In this document: positions 34,425 to 42,755 of the stretch, piece by piece
Layout of the letters: every line of letters begins with the position of its first letter
Position numbering within the stretch: position 1 is the first letter of the stretch
The notes under the pieces: model-generated
What the model was told of the DNA's origin: nothing
The model's input: only the letters and a program-made list of their open reading frames with translations
The model's database searches: none
Origin: Muribaculaceae bacterium
Lineage (GTDB): Bacteria; Bacteroidota; Bacteroidia; Bacteroidales; Muribaculaceae
NCBI GenBank assembly: GCA_017436845.1
Contig: JAFSCJ010000005.1
Coordinates: forward strand, 186,001-250,000
Reading direction: 5' to 3'
Length of the DNA: 64,000 bases
Position numbers and translations under genes: made by a program

Positions 34425-34505
34425 TGAGGCGAAGCCTTAGGAAGTAATAGTATGGAAAATATAATACCTTAAAGTTTGTTAAGGTAAAAAAAAATCACTG
34501 TTGTT

Positions 34506-34535
34506 TTTGTATTGCAAAATAAATATATATCTTTG
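34506..34535 (+). promoter_or_regulatory. Promoter of tRNA-Ala
   Basis: TTTG at 34506-34509, 18-bp spacer, TATCTTTG at 34528-34535. Confidence 0.65.
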
Positions 34536-34549
34536 TGGTACAAAACATT

Positions 34550-34626
34550 GGGGTATTAGCTCATCTGGCTAGAGCGCGACACTGGCAGTGTCGAGGTGAG
34601 CGGTTCGAGTCCGCTATACTCCACCA
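34550..34626 (+). tRNA. tRNA-Ala (anticodon GGC)
   Basis: Acceptor GGGGTAT pairs with ATACTCC and includes the G3:U70 pair, the alanine identity element. The discriminator is A at 34623. The anticodon arm is CGACA-CTGGCAG-TGTCG, giving GGC for GCC/GCU codons. The three bases after the discriminator are CCA, so the 3' end may be encoded, unlike the other two tRNAs here. Confidence 0.93.
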
Positions 34627-34654
34627 TTATCATGAAAAGGCATTGACCATAACG

Positions 34655-34668
34655 CAGATTATATCATA
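34655..34668 (+). promoter_or_regulatory. Leader motif shared with the 37.6-kb paralogue, copy 1
   Basis: CAGATTATATCATA occurs here 36 bp before the ATG of the first paralogous secreted protein. It recurs at 37591-37604 before the second. It could be an operator, a leader RNA element or a relic of the duplication. Confidence 0.5.
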
Positions 34669-34703
34669 GCAAACAATAATACCAATTTTTAATATTTATT
34701 TTT

Positions 34704-37370
34704 ATGAAAAAAACTTTACGTAATCTCATGCTTGCCGGAGCTACATTACTCATGGCAGGTAATGCTTATGCGGCTACTGCAGTTACTCCTGCAACAGGTG
34801 GAACAGCTAACCCATTTGCTTATGCACTTTCTAGCACATCAGAAGAGGGTGTAGTTACAATCAATTACTCTCTTAATGCCGATGCTACTGCTGTAGCAAT
34901 TAACCTCATTGGTGGCGAAGGAACAGTTGTTAAAACAGTTGATCTTGAAGGTGATTTCCTCACAAAAGGCGCTCACACTACCACAGTAGAACTTGCCGGT
35001 CTTTCTGACGGCTGCTACAACTGGGAAGTAAAAGTTACCGGTGAAGCTAAAACCACAATGGAAGAATTTGCCGCTCTCCAATTCTATCACCCACGTGGAG
35101 TAGATATTGACAACAACATGGAAAATCCCACTTTTGGAAATATCTATATAACAGAAGGAATGACTTCAGCAGACGAAAAATATCACAGCAATACAGCAAC
35201 AAGTGGAGGCCTTGGTCTTTACGCTTTTGATGCATCTGTTGAACCTATTATAAACAAAACTACAGGTAAATATGGATTCAACGGAGGTTTAACTTTAGAT
35301 TACTACGTTGTTAATTCATCGGGAGCAAATACAGCTGGAGCTGATTTATGTCGCGTCAGAGTTGACAAAACAGGCAAAATTTATGTTACACGTCAAAATG
35401 ACAATGGTGATTACTTATTTGCAGCAGATGCTAATACACTCCTCAATGAAAACAAATTAGAACCCATATTCACAGGTGGAGCCGTTGACGCTACAACATA
35501 TGCTTACACCCTTGCTGATGGCACATTCATTTCTGCTCCAAACCAAGGCTTTGACATTAAGGGAGAAGGAGAAAATTTAAAACTCATCTTACTCTCTGGA
35601 CAAAAAAGAATATTCCCTTCAACATATTCTCCTGCAGCAACAAGAGTCGATGAATATTCTTTAGGAACTGCTCAAACTTGGAGTTCAGCACCGACTGCAA
35701 TTTCTGCTCTTTCTGGAAAATATACAGCAAGTTATTCTAGCGTTAACGTAACATATGACAATCGTGGAGGTATTTGGTATTCTCAATATCGTGGAGCTAC
35801 AACTGTTTCTGAAACATCTCCTGCTCTTGTTTATATTGATGCTAATGGCAATGAGATATATAAAGATGCTTCTACTGTTCGCGGTGGCGGTGGTTTCCGT
35901 TTTAATTCTGATTTCACTCAAGTTGCAATCGCTTCTTCGACTACAACTTTCTCAATTTATGACATTACATATGCCGAGGACAACACTCCTACATTAACTG
36001 AAATATATACCATCACACATGGTATCGGAAGAAACGTTAATGACATCGCATGGGACCTTGCAGGCAACATTTATATCTGCGGTAACTCAGGTGAATGGAT
36101 GAAAGGTTTCTCTATTCCACGTGAAAACAACGATTTCACTACTAAGGCTGCTGCTCAATATGCTATCTGCTACACTGCTCCTGTAGTGCCTACTGCTGAT
36201 CCTCTTTACATCACAGGTGAAAATGTAGGTGGAAACTGGGATCCAGCAAACGCTGCTGAATTTGAATTTGATGGTGAAAACTATGTAATAACAGTTGATG
36301 AAAACACTACTCAATTCAAGATTTCTACAGCAAAAGGCACAGGCGCTGAAAACGACTGGGAGATCTTTAACGCAGGTAACCTTGCTGTTGATGCAGCCAT
36401 CACTAATGGTGGTACTGTAAATCTTTCTGTAAACAAAGACGCAGGTAACATCATTCTTCCATGGGCAGGCGTGTGGACTATTACTGTTGCTGCCGACCTT
36501 TCTACATTGACTGCAACAACTGAGACACCGGAGCCAGCTCCTTCTTATGACCCTCTTTACATCGTTGGACATGACAATGGTTGGGACCCTGCAAACCCAC
36601 TTGAAATCCCTTATGATGCTACTAAAGGTGCATACTATATTGCCGGCGTGGAATTCACAAACATAGAATGTAAAATCTCACGTACAAAAGGAACTTGGGA
36701 TGAATTCAATGCTAATGGTATTTGTAGTTCTAACGATGCCACTATCATAATCGGCACTCCATGTAGCCTATATCTTCAATATTGCAATAATATAAAAATC
36801 GAAAAAGCAGGTACTTACAATATCACTATCGACATGGTAAATGCTACTATCCTTCTTGAAGAAGTGATTAATTACCCTGATGCTTTATTCCTTTGCGGTA
36901 ATTTGAAAGATGCTAACTGGGATCCTGCTTACGATGGAGCAATCCTTGACCCAACTGACGAGGGCGTTTATGCTATTGAAAATGTAGAACTTGTAGGTGC
37001 TGATGGTGGCGAATGGGCTTACTTCTCATTCAATACTACAGTTGGATCATGGGACGATGTAAACACATCAGCTCGCTATGGTGCTACTTCAAATGATGAG
37101 CTTGTAACTGTAGGAGAAAGCATGACAGTTGTAAACGGTGGTACTAGTCCTAATGCATGGAAAGTTGAACCAGGCACTTACAACATCATCGTTGATCTTG
37201 TAAACATGACATTAGTTGTTTCTAAATCATCTACAGGTGTAGAAAACATTGAAGTTGACAACAACGCTTCTGCTGTTTACTACAACCTTCAAGGTATTGA
37301 AGTTGCCAACCCTGAAAATGGTGTTTACATCATGAAACAAGGCAACAAAGTAACAAAAGTTGTAAAATAA
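34704..37370 (+). CDS. Large secreted protein with three C-terminal carbohydrate-binding-like modules and a sorting tail
   Basis: The 888-residue protein starts with a signal peptide (MKKTLRNLMLAGATLLMAGNAYA). Residues about 30-490 form a beta-rich region including HPRGVDIDNN, GNIYITEG and NVNDIAWDLAGNIYICG, which reads like beta-propeller blades. Three modules follow (about 499-609, 613-722, 722-837). Each opens with LY or LF, a short gap and WDPA, recalling the outer-membrane SusE/SusF starch-binding domains, though this is inferred from pattern only. The C-terminus (about 846-888) is YYNLQGIEVANPENGVYI and then KxxKVVK, a tail shared by three proteins here. It is probably exported to the surface. 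The smaller paralogue at 37.6 kb lacks the propeller-like half. Confidence 0.8.
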   Translation: MKKTLRNLMLAGATLLMAGNAYAATAVTPATGGTANPFAYALSSTSEEGVVTINYSLNADATAVAINLIGGEGTVVKTVDLEGDFLTKGAHTTTVELAGLSDGCYNWEVKVTGEAKTTMEEFAALQFYHPRGVDIDNNMENPTFGNIYITEGMTSADEKYHSNTATSGGLGLYAFDASVEPIINKTTGKYGFNGGLTLDYYVVNSSGANTAGADLCRVRVDKTGKIYVTRQNDNGDYLFAADANTLLNENKLEPIFTGGAVDATTYAYTLADGTFISAPNQGFDIKGEGENLKLILLSGQKRIFPSTYSPAATRVDEYSLGTAQTWSSAPTAISALSGKYTASYSSVNVTYDNRGGIWYSQYRGATTVSETSPALVYIDANGNEIYKDASTVRGGGGFRFNSDFTQVAIASSTTTFSIYDITYAEDNTPTLTEIYTITHGIGRNVNDIAWDLAGNIYICGNSGEWMKGFSIPRENNDFTTKAAAQYAICYTAPVVPTADPLYITGENVGGNWDPANAAEFEFDGENYVITVDENTTQFKISTAKGTGAENDWEIFNAGNLAVDAAITNGGTVNLSVNKDAGNIILPWAGVWTITVAADLSTLTATTETPEPAPSYDPLYIVGHDNGWDPANPLEIPYDATKGAYYIAGVEFTNIECKISRTKGTWDEFNANGICSSNDATIIIGTPCSLYLQYCNNIKIEKAGTYNITIDMVNATILLEEVINYPDALFLCGNLKDANWDPAYDGAILDPTDEGVYAIENVELVGADGGEWAYFSFNTTVGSWDDVNTSARYGATSNDELVTVGESMTVVNGGTSPNAWKVEPGTYNIIVDLVNMTLVVSKSSTGVENIEVDNNASAVYYNLQGIEVANPENGVYIMKQGNKVTKVVK

Positions 37371-37412
37371 ATTGAAAGTTGAGAGCTGAAAAGACTCTCA
37401 ATCCCTAATAAA

Positions 37413-37453
37413 ACAATCCCCGTGCTCGATGAGTATGGGGATTGTCATTTTTT
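37413..37453 (+). terminator. Terminator after the large secreted protein
   Basis: ACAATCCCC at 37413-37421 pairs with GGGGATTGT at 37437-37445, followed by CATTTTTTA. Confidence 0.85.
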
Positions 37454-37470
37454 ACAGAGAGAAGAAATGA

Positions 37471-37565
37471 GCGTTGAAAGCGGAAAAAGGATAAAGGAAA
37501 AATGATTGCCTGAAAGGCTATCCTTTTTTCAACTTTCCTTTCTCCTCTTTGCTTTTTCCTTTCTA
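37471..37565. repeat. Purine/pyrimidine hairpin repeat, copy 1
   Basis: A purine-rich arm with GAAAAAGGATA (37483-37493) can pair with TATCCTTTTTTC (37519-37530). The downstream stretch is almost pure pyrimidine. The core at 37486-37502 differs by one base from the 17-bp core of copies 2 and 3. Confidence 0.55.
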
Positions 37566-37577
37566 AATAAAATTCAT

Positions 37578-37585
37578 TACCTTTA
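37578..37585 (+). promoter_or_regulatory. -7-like promoter box of the smaller paralogue
   Basis: TACCTTTA, one base from the consensus, about 37 bp before the ATG. The shared leader motif starts 5 bp further on, at about the first transcribed bases. Confidence 0.5.
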
Positions 37586-37590
37586 CAGCA

Positions 37591-37604
37591 CAGATTATAT
37601 CATA
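37591..37604 (+). promoter_or_regulatory. Leader motif shared with the 34.7-kb paralogue, copy 2
   Basis: CAGATTATATCATA, identical to 34655-34668, located just after the predicted transcription start. Confidence 0.5.
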
Positions 37605-37621
37605 CACTAAAACTACATTTT

Positions 37622-38902
37622 ATGAAAAAACTTTTACGTAACATTATGCTTGTCGCAACAGCAATATTGATGGCAAGCAACATTTCAGCACAAGCAGCCT
37701 TATATGCAGTGGGAGGCAGTGCAGCTCTCGGCAATTGGGATCCTACGAATCCGGCAGAATTTACTTATTCCAACGGAGTTTACACCCTTGAACTTGACGA
37801 AGCATCTTCTTCATTCAAAATTTCTACATCAAAAGGCTCGTGGGATCAATTCAACGCAGGAAATCTCACCCCCGGTGCAGCTATCACTAATGGTGGCACA
37901 GTAAAACTTTCAGTAAACAAAGATGGAGGAGATATCATGCTCCCATGGGTTGGTGTGTGGACTATCACTGTTGACCTAAATGCTATGACATTCAAGGCTG
38001 TAACAGAAACACCGGAACCCGATCTTACAGAAACTCCTCTTTATATGACAGGCAATGATGGTAGTTGGAATCCGGGAAACCCTCTTGAAATCCCCTACGA
38101 TGCCACTAAAAGTGCATACTATCGAGCTAACGTGGTATTCACAAACCAAAACTACGAAATGGGAGGAAACAACCACTATGGAGCAACTTGCAAAATTTCT
38201 CGCACTAAAGGTTCTTGGGATCAATTCAATGCTAAAGGAATGTGTAGCTCTGATGACAAAACCATCATGATCGGGACACCTGGTAGCTTATATCTTCAAT
38301 ATTGTGGCAATATACCCATTGAACGAGATGGCACATTTGACGTTACCATCGACCTTGCAAAGGCAACTATCCTTCTTGAAGGAGGCTCCACATCTGTTTC
38401 TTATCCCGACGCACTATTCCTTTGCGGAAACTTAGTTGACGCTAATTGGGATCCTTCTTTTGATGGAGCAATTCTTGATCCTACTGATGACGAAGGGGTT
38501 TACTCAATATCAGATATTGAGCTTATTCCTGAAGGGACAAACACTCATTGTTATTTCTCATTCAACACTACAACAGGCTCATGGGATGATGTAAACAAAG
38601 CTGCTCGCTATGGTGCTACTTCTAAAGATGAAGCCATTAGTGCCGGACAAACTGCAACAGTTACAAATGGGGGATCAAACCCCAATGCATGGATGATATT
38701 ACCGGGAATTTATAATTTCACCGTTAATCTTAAGGAAATGACTCTACTTGTTGAAACATCATCTTTAGGCATAGAAAACATTGACGCTAACAACAATGCT
38801 CCTGCAGTTTACTACAACCTTCAAGGCATCAAAGTTGCTAACCCTGAAAATGGTGTTTACATCATGAAACAAGGCAACAAAGCAACAAAAGTTATTAAGT
38901 AG
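37622..38902 (+). CDS. Secreted three-module protein, short paralogue of the 34.7-kb gene
   Basis: The 426-residue protein has a signal peptide (to about ISAQA, residue 25). Three modules (about 24-130, 137-253, 260-373) align one to one with the C-terminal modules of the upstream protein. Matching phrases are GNWDPTNPAEFTY, NDGSWNPGNPLEIPYDAT, CKISRTKGSWDQFNA and LFLCGNLVDANWDP. The tail (about 382-426) is also shared. A 43-bp stretch inside it (38840-38882) is identical in DNA to 37308-37350. It therefore looks like a duplicate lacking the N-terminal region. The aromatic-rich modules suggest glycan binding, as inferred for SusE/F-like folds. It has its own promoter and two terminator-like hairpins. 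Confidence 0.82.
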   Translation: MKKLLRNIMLVATAILMASNISAQAALYAVGGSAALGNWDPTNPAEFTYSNGVYTLELDEASSSFKISTSKGSWDQFNAGNLTPGAAITNGGTVKLSVNKDGGDIMLPWVGVWTITVDLNAMTFKAVTETPEPDLTETPLYMTGNDGSWNPGNPLEIPYDATKSAYYRANVVFTNQNYEMGGNNHYGATCKISRTKGSWDQFNAKGMCSSDDKTIMIGTPGSLYLQYCGNIPIERDGTFDVTIDLAKATILLEGGSTSVSYPDALFLCGNLVDANWDPSFDGAILDPTDDEGVYSISDIELIPEGTNTHCYFSFNTTTGSWDDVNKAARYGATSKDEAISAGQTATVTNGGSNPNAWMILPGIYNFTVNLKEMTLLVETSSLGIENIDANNNAPAVYYNLQGIKVANPENGVYIMKQGNKATKVIK

Positions 38903-38939
38903 TCGAGAATTAATTGTACCCCCTCGGGTTTTAAACCCA

Positions 38940-39012
38940 CTCCCCCTATCTTAGGGGGAGAGAACTATTTAAGGCTTAAAAAAAATGCTCCCCTAGTGAA
39001 GGGGAGCATTTT
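38940..39012 (+). terminator. Two hairpin terminators after the short paralogue
   Basis: CTCCCCCT (38940-38947) pairs with AGGGGGAG (38953-38960). AAAATGCTCCCC (38982-38993) pairs with GGGGAGCATTTT (39001-39012). The second has the T-run on both strands. A weaker AGCGTC/GACGCT hairpin follows at 39051-39067. Confidence 0.8.
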
Positions 39013-39104
39013 AACCTTGTTAACTATGTGAGGTTTTTTATTTGTATCGTAGCGTCTTCCCGACGCTTATTGTTTGTAGCTCACATCTAGAGGTGGCTCT
39101 TCGG

Positions 39105-39180
39105 GCAATTTTTCATTTCCCCTTTTTGCTTTATCCTTTTTCTACTCTCCTCTTTCCTCTTTCAACTCTCATTTCTCTTT
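39105..39180. repeat. Purine/pyrimidine repeat, copy 2 (reverse orientation)
   Basis: An almost pure pyrimidine stretch. TTTTTGCTTTATCCTTT at 39123-39139 is the exact reverse complement of 42606-42622. It runs into the 3' end of the flippase-like gene, encoding its basic tail KKRNES. Confidence 0.6.
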
Positions 39181-40184
39181 TTGCGGTCAAGAGAAATCGA
39201 AATAAAGGCATAGAGACCTAATAGAATCAATAATAGAGTTTGTGTTCCAAGCACAAGATTAGCAAATGCCAAAGCAGGCATTTCACCAACCCCATACATT
39301 GACAGTCCAAACATCACCGCTATTTGCCAAGGACCAATTCCTCCATTTGAAGGTATTCCCATCGCAATACTTGATAATAAAAAGCACACCAAGACTGCAA
39401 CAATACCATACTGTGCGACAACTCCTGCTGTTTCAGGGAACGCAAAAAAGGCAAAATACATCTGTATAAAATAACAGCCCCACAATAGGAATGTGTATAT
39501 CAGCCATCTACCTTTACCTTTCATCTTACCAATCGCCGCAAAACCTTCCCACAAACCATTAACAATACTCTTTATCTTCAGTAATAATTTATTTTCCGGG
39601 AAACGACGGAACACCCACAAAACAACAATTATCGATACGATCAATATCACCCACAACCATGGTGAAGAGACAAGAGTGATTAACATGTTGTAAAATGCAG
39701 GATATTCTCTGATAAATGCCATAATCTCGCCACTTGCCAACAAAAATGTTACAACTGCCAATAGCAATACTGTTACTGCATCGGCCAATCGCTCTGCCAC
39801 CATTGAGCCAAGAACAACAGTAAAAGGAGCTTGCTGGCGTTGAGAAATGTAACCTGTGCGCCATATTTCTCCTAATCGTGGGAAAACAAGATTAACAGCA
39901 TAGGTTCCAAATATACTATTTATCAATGCCGACAATGGTGCATTTATTTCTACAGCCTTAAGTTGTATTCTCCATCGCAATGCACGAAATACATGAGAAA
40001 AAATACTTATGAACATTGCCAATGCCACCCACCACAGATTATTATTCTCATCTTTTATTTTATCCATCATTTCCCCGAAATCAACCCCGGTAAATAACAG
40101 ATAACACAACCCAATACTAATCAACAATGGAATTAAATACTTAAATCCGGCTCGTAATATCTTTGATAATGATTGTTTTTTCAT
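39162..40184 (-). CDS. Flippase-like/LPG synthase-type integral membrane protein
   Basis: The protein belongs to the lysylphosphatidylglycerol synthase transmembrane (UPF0104/AglD-like) family, with about eight hydrophobic segments. Family landmarks are HVFRALRWRIQL, NLVFPRLGEIWRTGYIS and GSMVAERLADAV near the middle, and PSNGGIGPWQIAV towards the end. It lacks the soluble synthase domain of MprF, so a lipid or lipid-linked sugar translocation role is inferred. The frame is open from 40235, but a TAAATTTG promoter box lies at 40205-40212 inside that extension. The start is therefore placed at 40184 (MKKQSLSKIL), giving 340 residues. It is a single gene. Confidence 0.8.
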   Translation of the reverse strand: MKKQSLSKILRAGFKYLIPLLISIGLCYLLFTGVDFGEMMDKIKDENNNLWWVALAMFISIFSHVFRALRWRIQLKAVEINAPLSALINSIFGTYAVNLVFPRLGEIWRTGYISQRQQAPFTVVLGSMVAERLADAVTVLLLAVVTFLLASGEIMAFIREYPAFYNMLITLVSSPWLWVILIVSIIVVLWVFRRFPENKLLLKIKSIVNGLWEGFAAIGKMKGKGRWLIYTFLLWGCYFIQMYFAFFAFPETAGVVAQYGIVAVLVCFLLSSIAMGIPSNGGIGPWQIAVMFGLSMYGVGEMPALAFANLVLGTQTLLLILLGLYAFISISLDRKKRNES

Positions 40185-40204
40185 CTGTAATAATTTTAAC
40201 CATA

Positions 40205-40212
40205 CAAATTTA
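40205..40212 (-). promoter_or_regulatory. -7 promoter box of the flippase-like gene
   Basis: The minus strand reads TAAATTTG, 20 bp before the ATG at 40184. It decides the start codon. Confidence 0.55.
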
Positions 40213-40312
40213 AAATAAACTATGCCAACATCCAAAATTATCTATGTGTATAATTTATTATCCTAAATGTCCTATTTTAATTATTTTCACAAAATATTTT
40301 GGAATATTTATC

Positions 40313-40320
40313 TACATTTG
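40313..40320 (+). promoter_or_regulatory. -7 promoter box of the AraC-type regulator
   Basis: TACATTTG on the plus strand, 17 bp before the ATG at 40338. It excludes the in-frame ATG at 40299. Confidence 0.6.
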
Positions 40321-40337
40321 CAACAAAAATCACAAAT

Positions 40338-41258
40338 ATGAATATAAGACAATTAGAAATACATCAACTCACAGACATTAAAAATATCGCCACAAAATAT
40401 AGTAACCTTGATGAAGACTATGTTTTGTCACGTATCAATATAGACCCTAAAGAAATTAACAAAAAGCCTTCGGGAAAAGAAGCAATACGCATTAACGGGC
40501 TCACATTAATTTTATGCCTAAAGGGGAATTTTAGTGTCGATATAAACATCGACCAGTATGATGTCGCGGCAAACACTATATTGGTCGCCGGGCCAAATAG
40601 TATAATTAATTTCAACAAAATCGAGCCGGACACTCTTGAGGCATATACTCTTTTTGTTTCTTTAAACTTTTTAAAAGATGTCAATTTAGACATAAATGCC
40701 TTAAGCACTACTAATTTTTCCAATCAAAAAAAGCACATTACCTCTCTCTCAGATGAAGAGACAACACACCTAAAAAAATATCTTGATTTGATATATTTAA
40801 ATACGACAAATAACAGCAACCACATCTATAAAAAAAATATCGCTCGTTGTCTGATGGCTTCATTACTATATCAGATGATGCAATTTGGCCCCTCTCGCAA
40901 TATTGAAGAAGACGACGACGATGTAGCACAACCTCAATCTCGCCGCATGAACTATGTGCGCGACTTCATGGCTCTTGTCCAAAAATATCACAGCAAAGAA
41001 CGATCAGTGGGATTTTATGCAGGCAAGTTATTCATCTCACCCAAATACCTCTCTCTGATAATAAAAGACTCAACCGGCCGCTCAGCTGCCGAATGGATTG
41101 ATGAATTTGTAATCCTCGAAGCAAAAAACCTTTTACGCTTTTCAGGCAAAAACATTCAACAAGTTGCCTATGAACTCAATTTCACCAATCAATCATCATT
41201 TGGAAAATACTTCAAACATCTAACCGGCATGTCGCCATCGGAATTTCAACGATCTTAA
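40338..41258 (+). CDS. AraC-family transcriptional regulator
   Basis: The 306-residue cytoplasmic protein has an N-terminal cupin-like sensor region (about 30-130). The C-terminal AraC DNA-binding domain (about 205-306) shows two helix-turn-helix units: YAGKLFISPKYLSLIIKD and then VAYELNFTNQSSFGKYFK followed by TGMSPSEFQ. The signature is complete. An upstream ATG at 40299 exists but lies before the predicted promoter. The next gene, carboxynorspermidine dehydrogenase, starts 84 bp downstream. Regulation of that gene is possible but not shown by sequence. Confidence 0.88.
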   Translation: MNIRQLEIHQLTDIKNIATKYSNLDEDYVLSRINIDPKEINKKPSGKEAIRINGLTLILCLKGNFSVDINIDQYDVAANTILVAGPNSIINFNKIEPDTLEAYTLFVSLNFLKDVNLDINALSTTNFSNQKKHITSLSDEETTHLKKYLDLIYLNTTNNSNHIYKKNIARCLMASLLYQMMQFGPSRNIEEDDDDVAQPQSRRMNYVRDFMALVQKYHSKERSVGFYAGKLFISPKYLSLIIKDSTGRSAAEWIDEFVILEAKNLLRFSGKNIQQVAYELNFTNQSSFGKYFKHLTGMSPSEFQRS

Positions 41259-41342
41259 AACTCTCTGCAATATTTGCGCATTGTCAAGAAAAAATGTAAC
41301 TTAGTACCCACATTTTTATTAAACGCATAACTCTTAATTCTG

Positions 41343-42548
41343 ATGTCTAAAGTTATAATCATTGGAGCAGGTGGTGTAGGCACCGTAGTGGCACACAAAT
41401 GTGCACAAAACCCCGACGTTTTTAATGAAATAGTTATCGCTTCACGCACAAAAAGCAAATGCGATGCAATTGCCAAAGCCATAGGAGCATCAAATATCAG
41501 TACCGATTCAGTAGATGCTGATAGTGTACCTCAACTCGTTGAATTGTTACGCCGTCATAAACCCGACTTGGTGATCAATGTTGCACTGCCTTATCAAGAC
41601 CTCACAATCATGGATGCATGCCTTGAATGTGGTGTAAACTATCTTGATACTGCCAATTATGAGCCTAAAGATGTTGCTCACTTTGAATACTCTTGGCAAT
41701 GGGCTTATCGTGAACGCTTTGAAAAAGCAGGACTGACTGCAATACTCGGCTGCGGATTTGACCCCGGAGTATCAGGCGTTTTCACTGCATATGCAGCAAA
41801 ACATCATTTCTCAGAAATGGAATATCTTGACATTGTTGACTGTAATGCAGGAGACCATGGAAAAGCATTTGCTACCAACTTCAACCCTGAAATCAACATT
41901 CGCGAAATCACTCAAAACGGACGCTACTATCAAGATGGCAAATGGGTAACTACCGGACCGCTTGAAATTCACGCGCCATTGAACTATCCCAATATTGGCG
42001 CACGCGATTCTTATCTTCTTTACCATGAAGAATTGGAATCTCTTGTGATAAACTTCCCCACTATCAAGCGCGCACGTTTCTGGATGACTTTCGGACAAGA
42101 ATACCTAACTCACCTACGTGTTATCCAAAACATAGGTATGGCTCGCATCGACGAAGTGGAATACAATGGAGTTAAAATCGTTCCTTTGCAATTCCTCAAA
42201 GCAGTATTGCCTAACCCACAAGACCTTGGAGAAAACTACAAGGGAGAAACATCTATCGGATGCCGCATCGCAGGTAAAGATAAAGATGGCAATCCCACAA
42301 CTTACTACATCTACAACAACTGCAGCCACGAAGAAGCTTATAAAGAAACCGGCATGCAAGCCGTTAGCTACACAACAGGTGTTCCTGCTATGATAGGCGC
42401 TATGATGTTCTTGACAGGCAAATGGGTTAAACCAGGTGTTCACAATGTAGAAGAATTTGATCCGGATCCATTTATGGAACAACTCAACAAACAAGGTCTT
42501 CCTTGGCACGAAGTACACAACTGCGACCTCGAAGTCGACAAAATCTAA
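41343..42548 (+). CDS. Carboxynorspermidine dehydrogenase (saccharopine dehydrogenase family)
   Basis: The 401-residue cytoplasmic enzyme condenses an aspartate-semialdehyde with a diamine and reduces the product. This makes carboxy(nor)spermidine in the alternative polyamine pathway common in Bacteroidetes. The Rossmann motif is at the start (VIIIGAGGVGTVVAHKC). Family phrases are ILGCGFDPGVSGVFTAYAAK, DCNAGDHGKAFATNFNPE and YTTGVPAMIGAMMF. The decarboxylase partner is not in the window. A saccharopine dehydrogenase acting on lysine is the main alternative, but these phrases favour the polyamine branch. It is a single gene. Confidence 0.85.
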   Translation: MSKVIIIGAGGVGTVVAHKCAQNPDVFNEIVIASRTKSKCDAIAKAIGASNISTDSVDADSVPQLVELLRRHKPDLVINVALPYQDLTIMDACLECGVNYLDTANYEPKDVAHFEYSWQWAYRERFEKAGLTAILGCGFDPGVSGVFTAYAAKHHFSEMEYLDIVDCNAGDHGKAFATNFNPEINIREITQNGRYYQDGKWVTTGPLEIHAPLNYPNIGARDSYLLYHEELESLVINFPTIKRARFWMTFGQEYLTHLRVIQNIGMARIDEVEYNGVKIVPLQFLKAVLPNPQDLGENYKGETSIGCRIAGKDKDGNPTTYYIYNNCSHEEAYKETGMQAVSYTTGVPAMIGAMMFLTGKWVKPGVHNVEEFDPDPFMEQLNKQGLPWHEVHNCDLEVDKI

Positions 42549-42565
42549 GCATTATTAAATAACAT

Positions 42566-42690
42566 AGGAAAGAGGAAAGAGCAAAGAGCAAAGAGCAAAA
42601 AGGAGAAAGGATAAAGCAAAAATGCAAAGCCTTTCTCCTCTTTCATTTTTCATCTTTCCTATTTTCTTTTCCTTTTTTATTTTATCATTT
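42566..42690. repeat. Purine/pyrimidine hairpin repeat, copy 3
   Basis: A purine-rich run with GAGCAAA repeated three times leads to GGAGAAAGG (42602-42610). This pairs with CCTTTCTCC (42630-42638) and is followed by a long pyrimidine run. The core at 42606-42622 matches copy 2 exactly in opposite orientation. It may also terminate the upstream gene. The rest of 42549-42755 has no clear feature. Confidence 0.6.
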
Positions 42691-42755
42691 TAAAATTTCA
42701 ACCTTTTATATTTATTTTGTGTTATAAACTTAACATGATATAATTCATTACACCT

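Noticed and set aside
37471..42690. CRISPR array or direct-repeat array in the purine-rich gaps
   Set aside because: The copies are scattered, inverted relative to each other and lack regular spacers.
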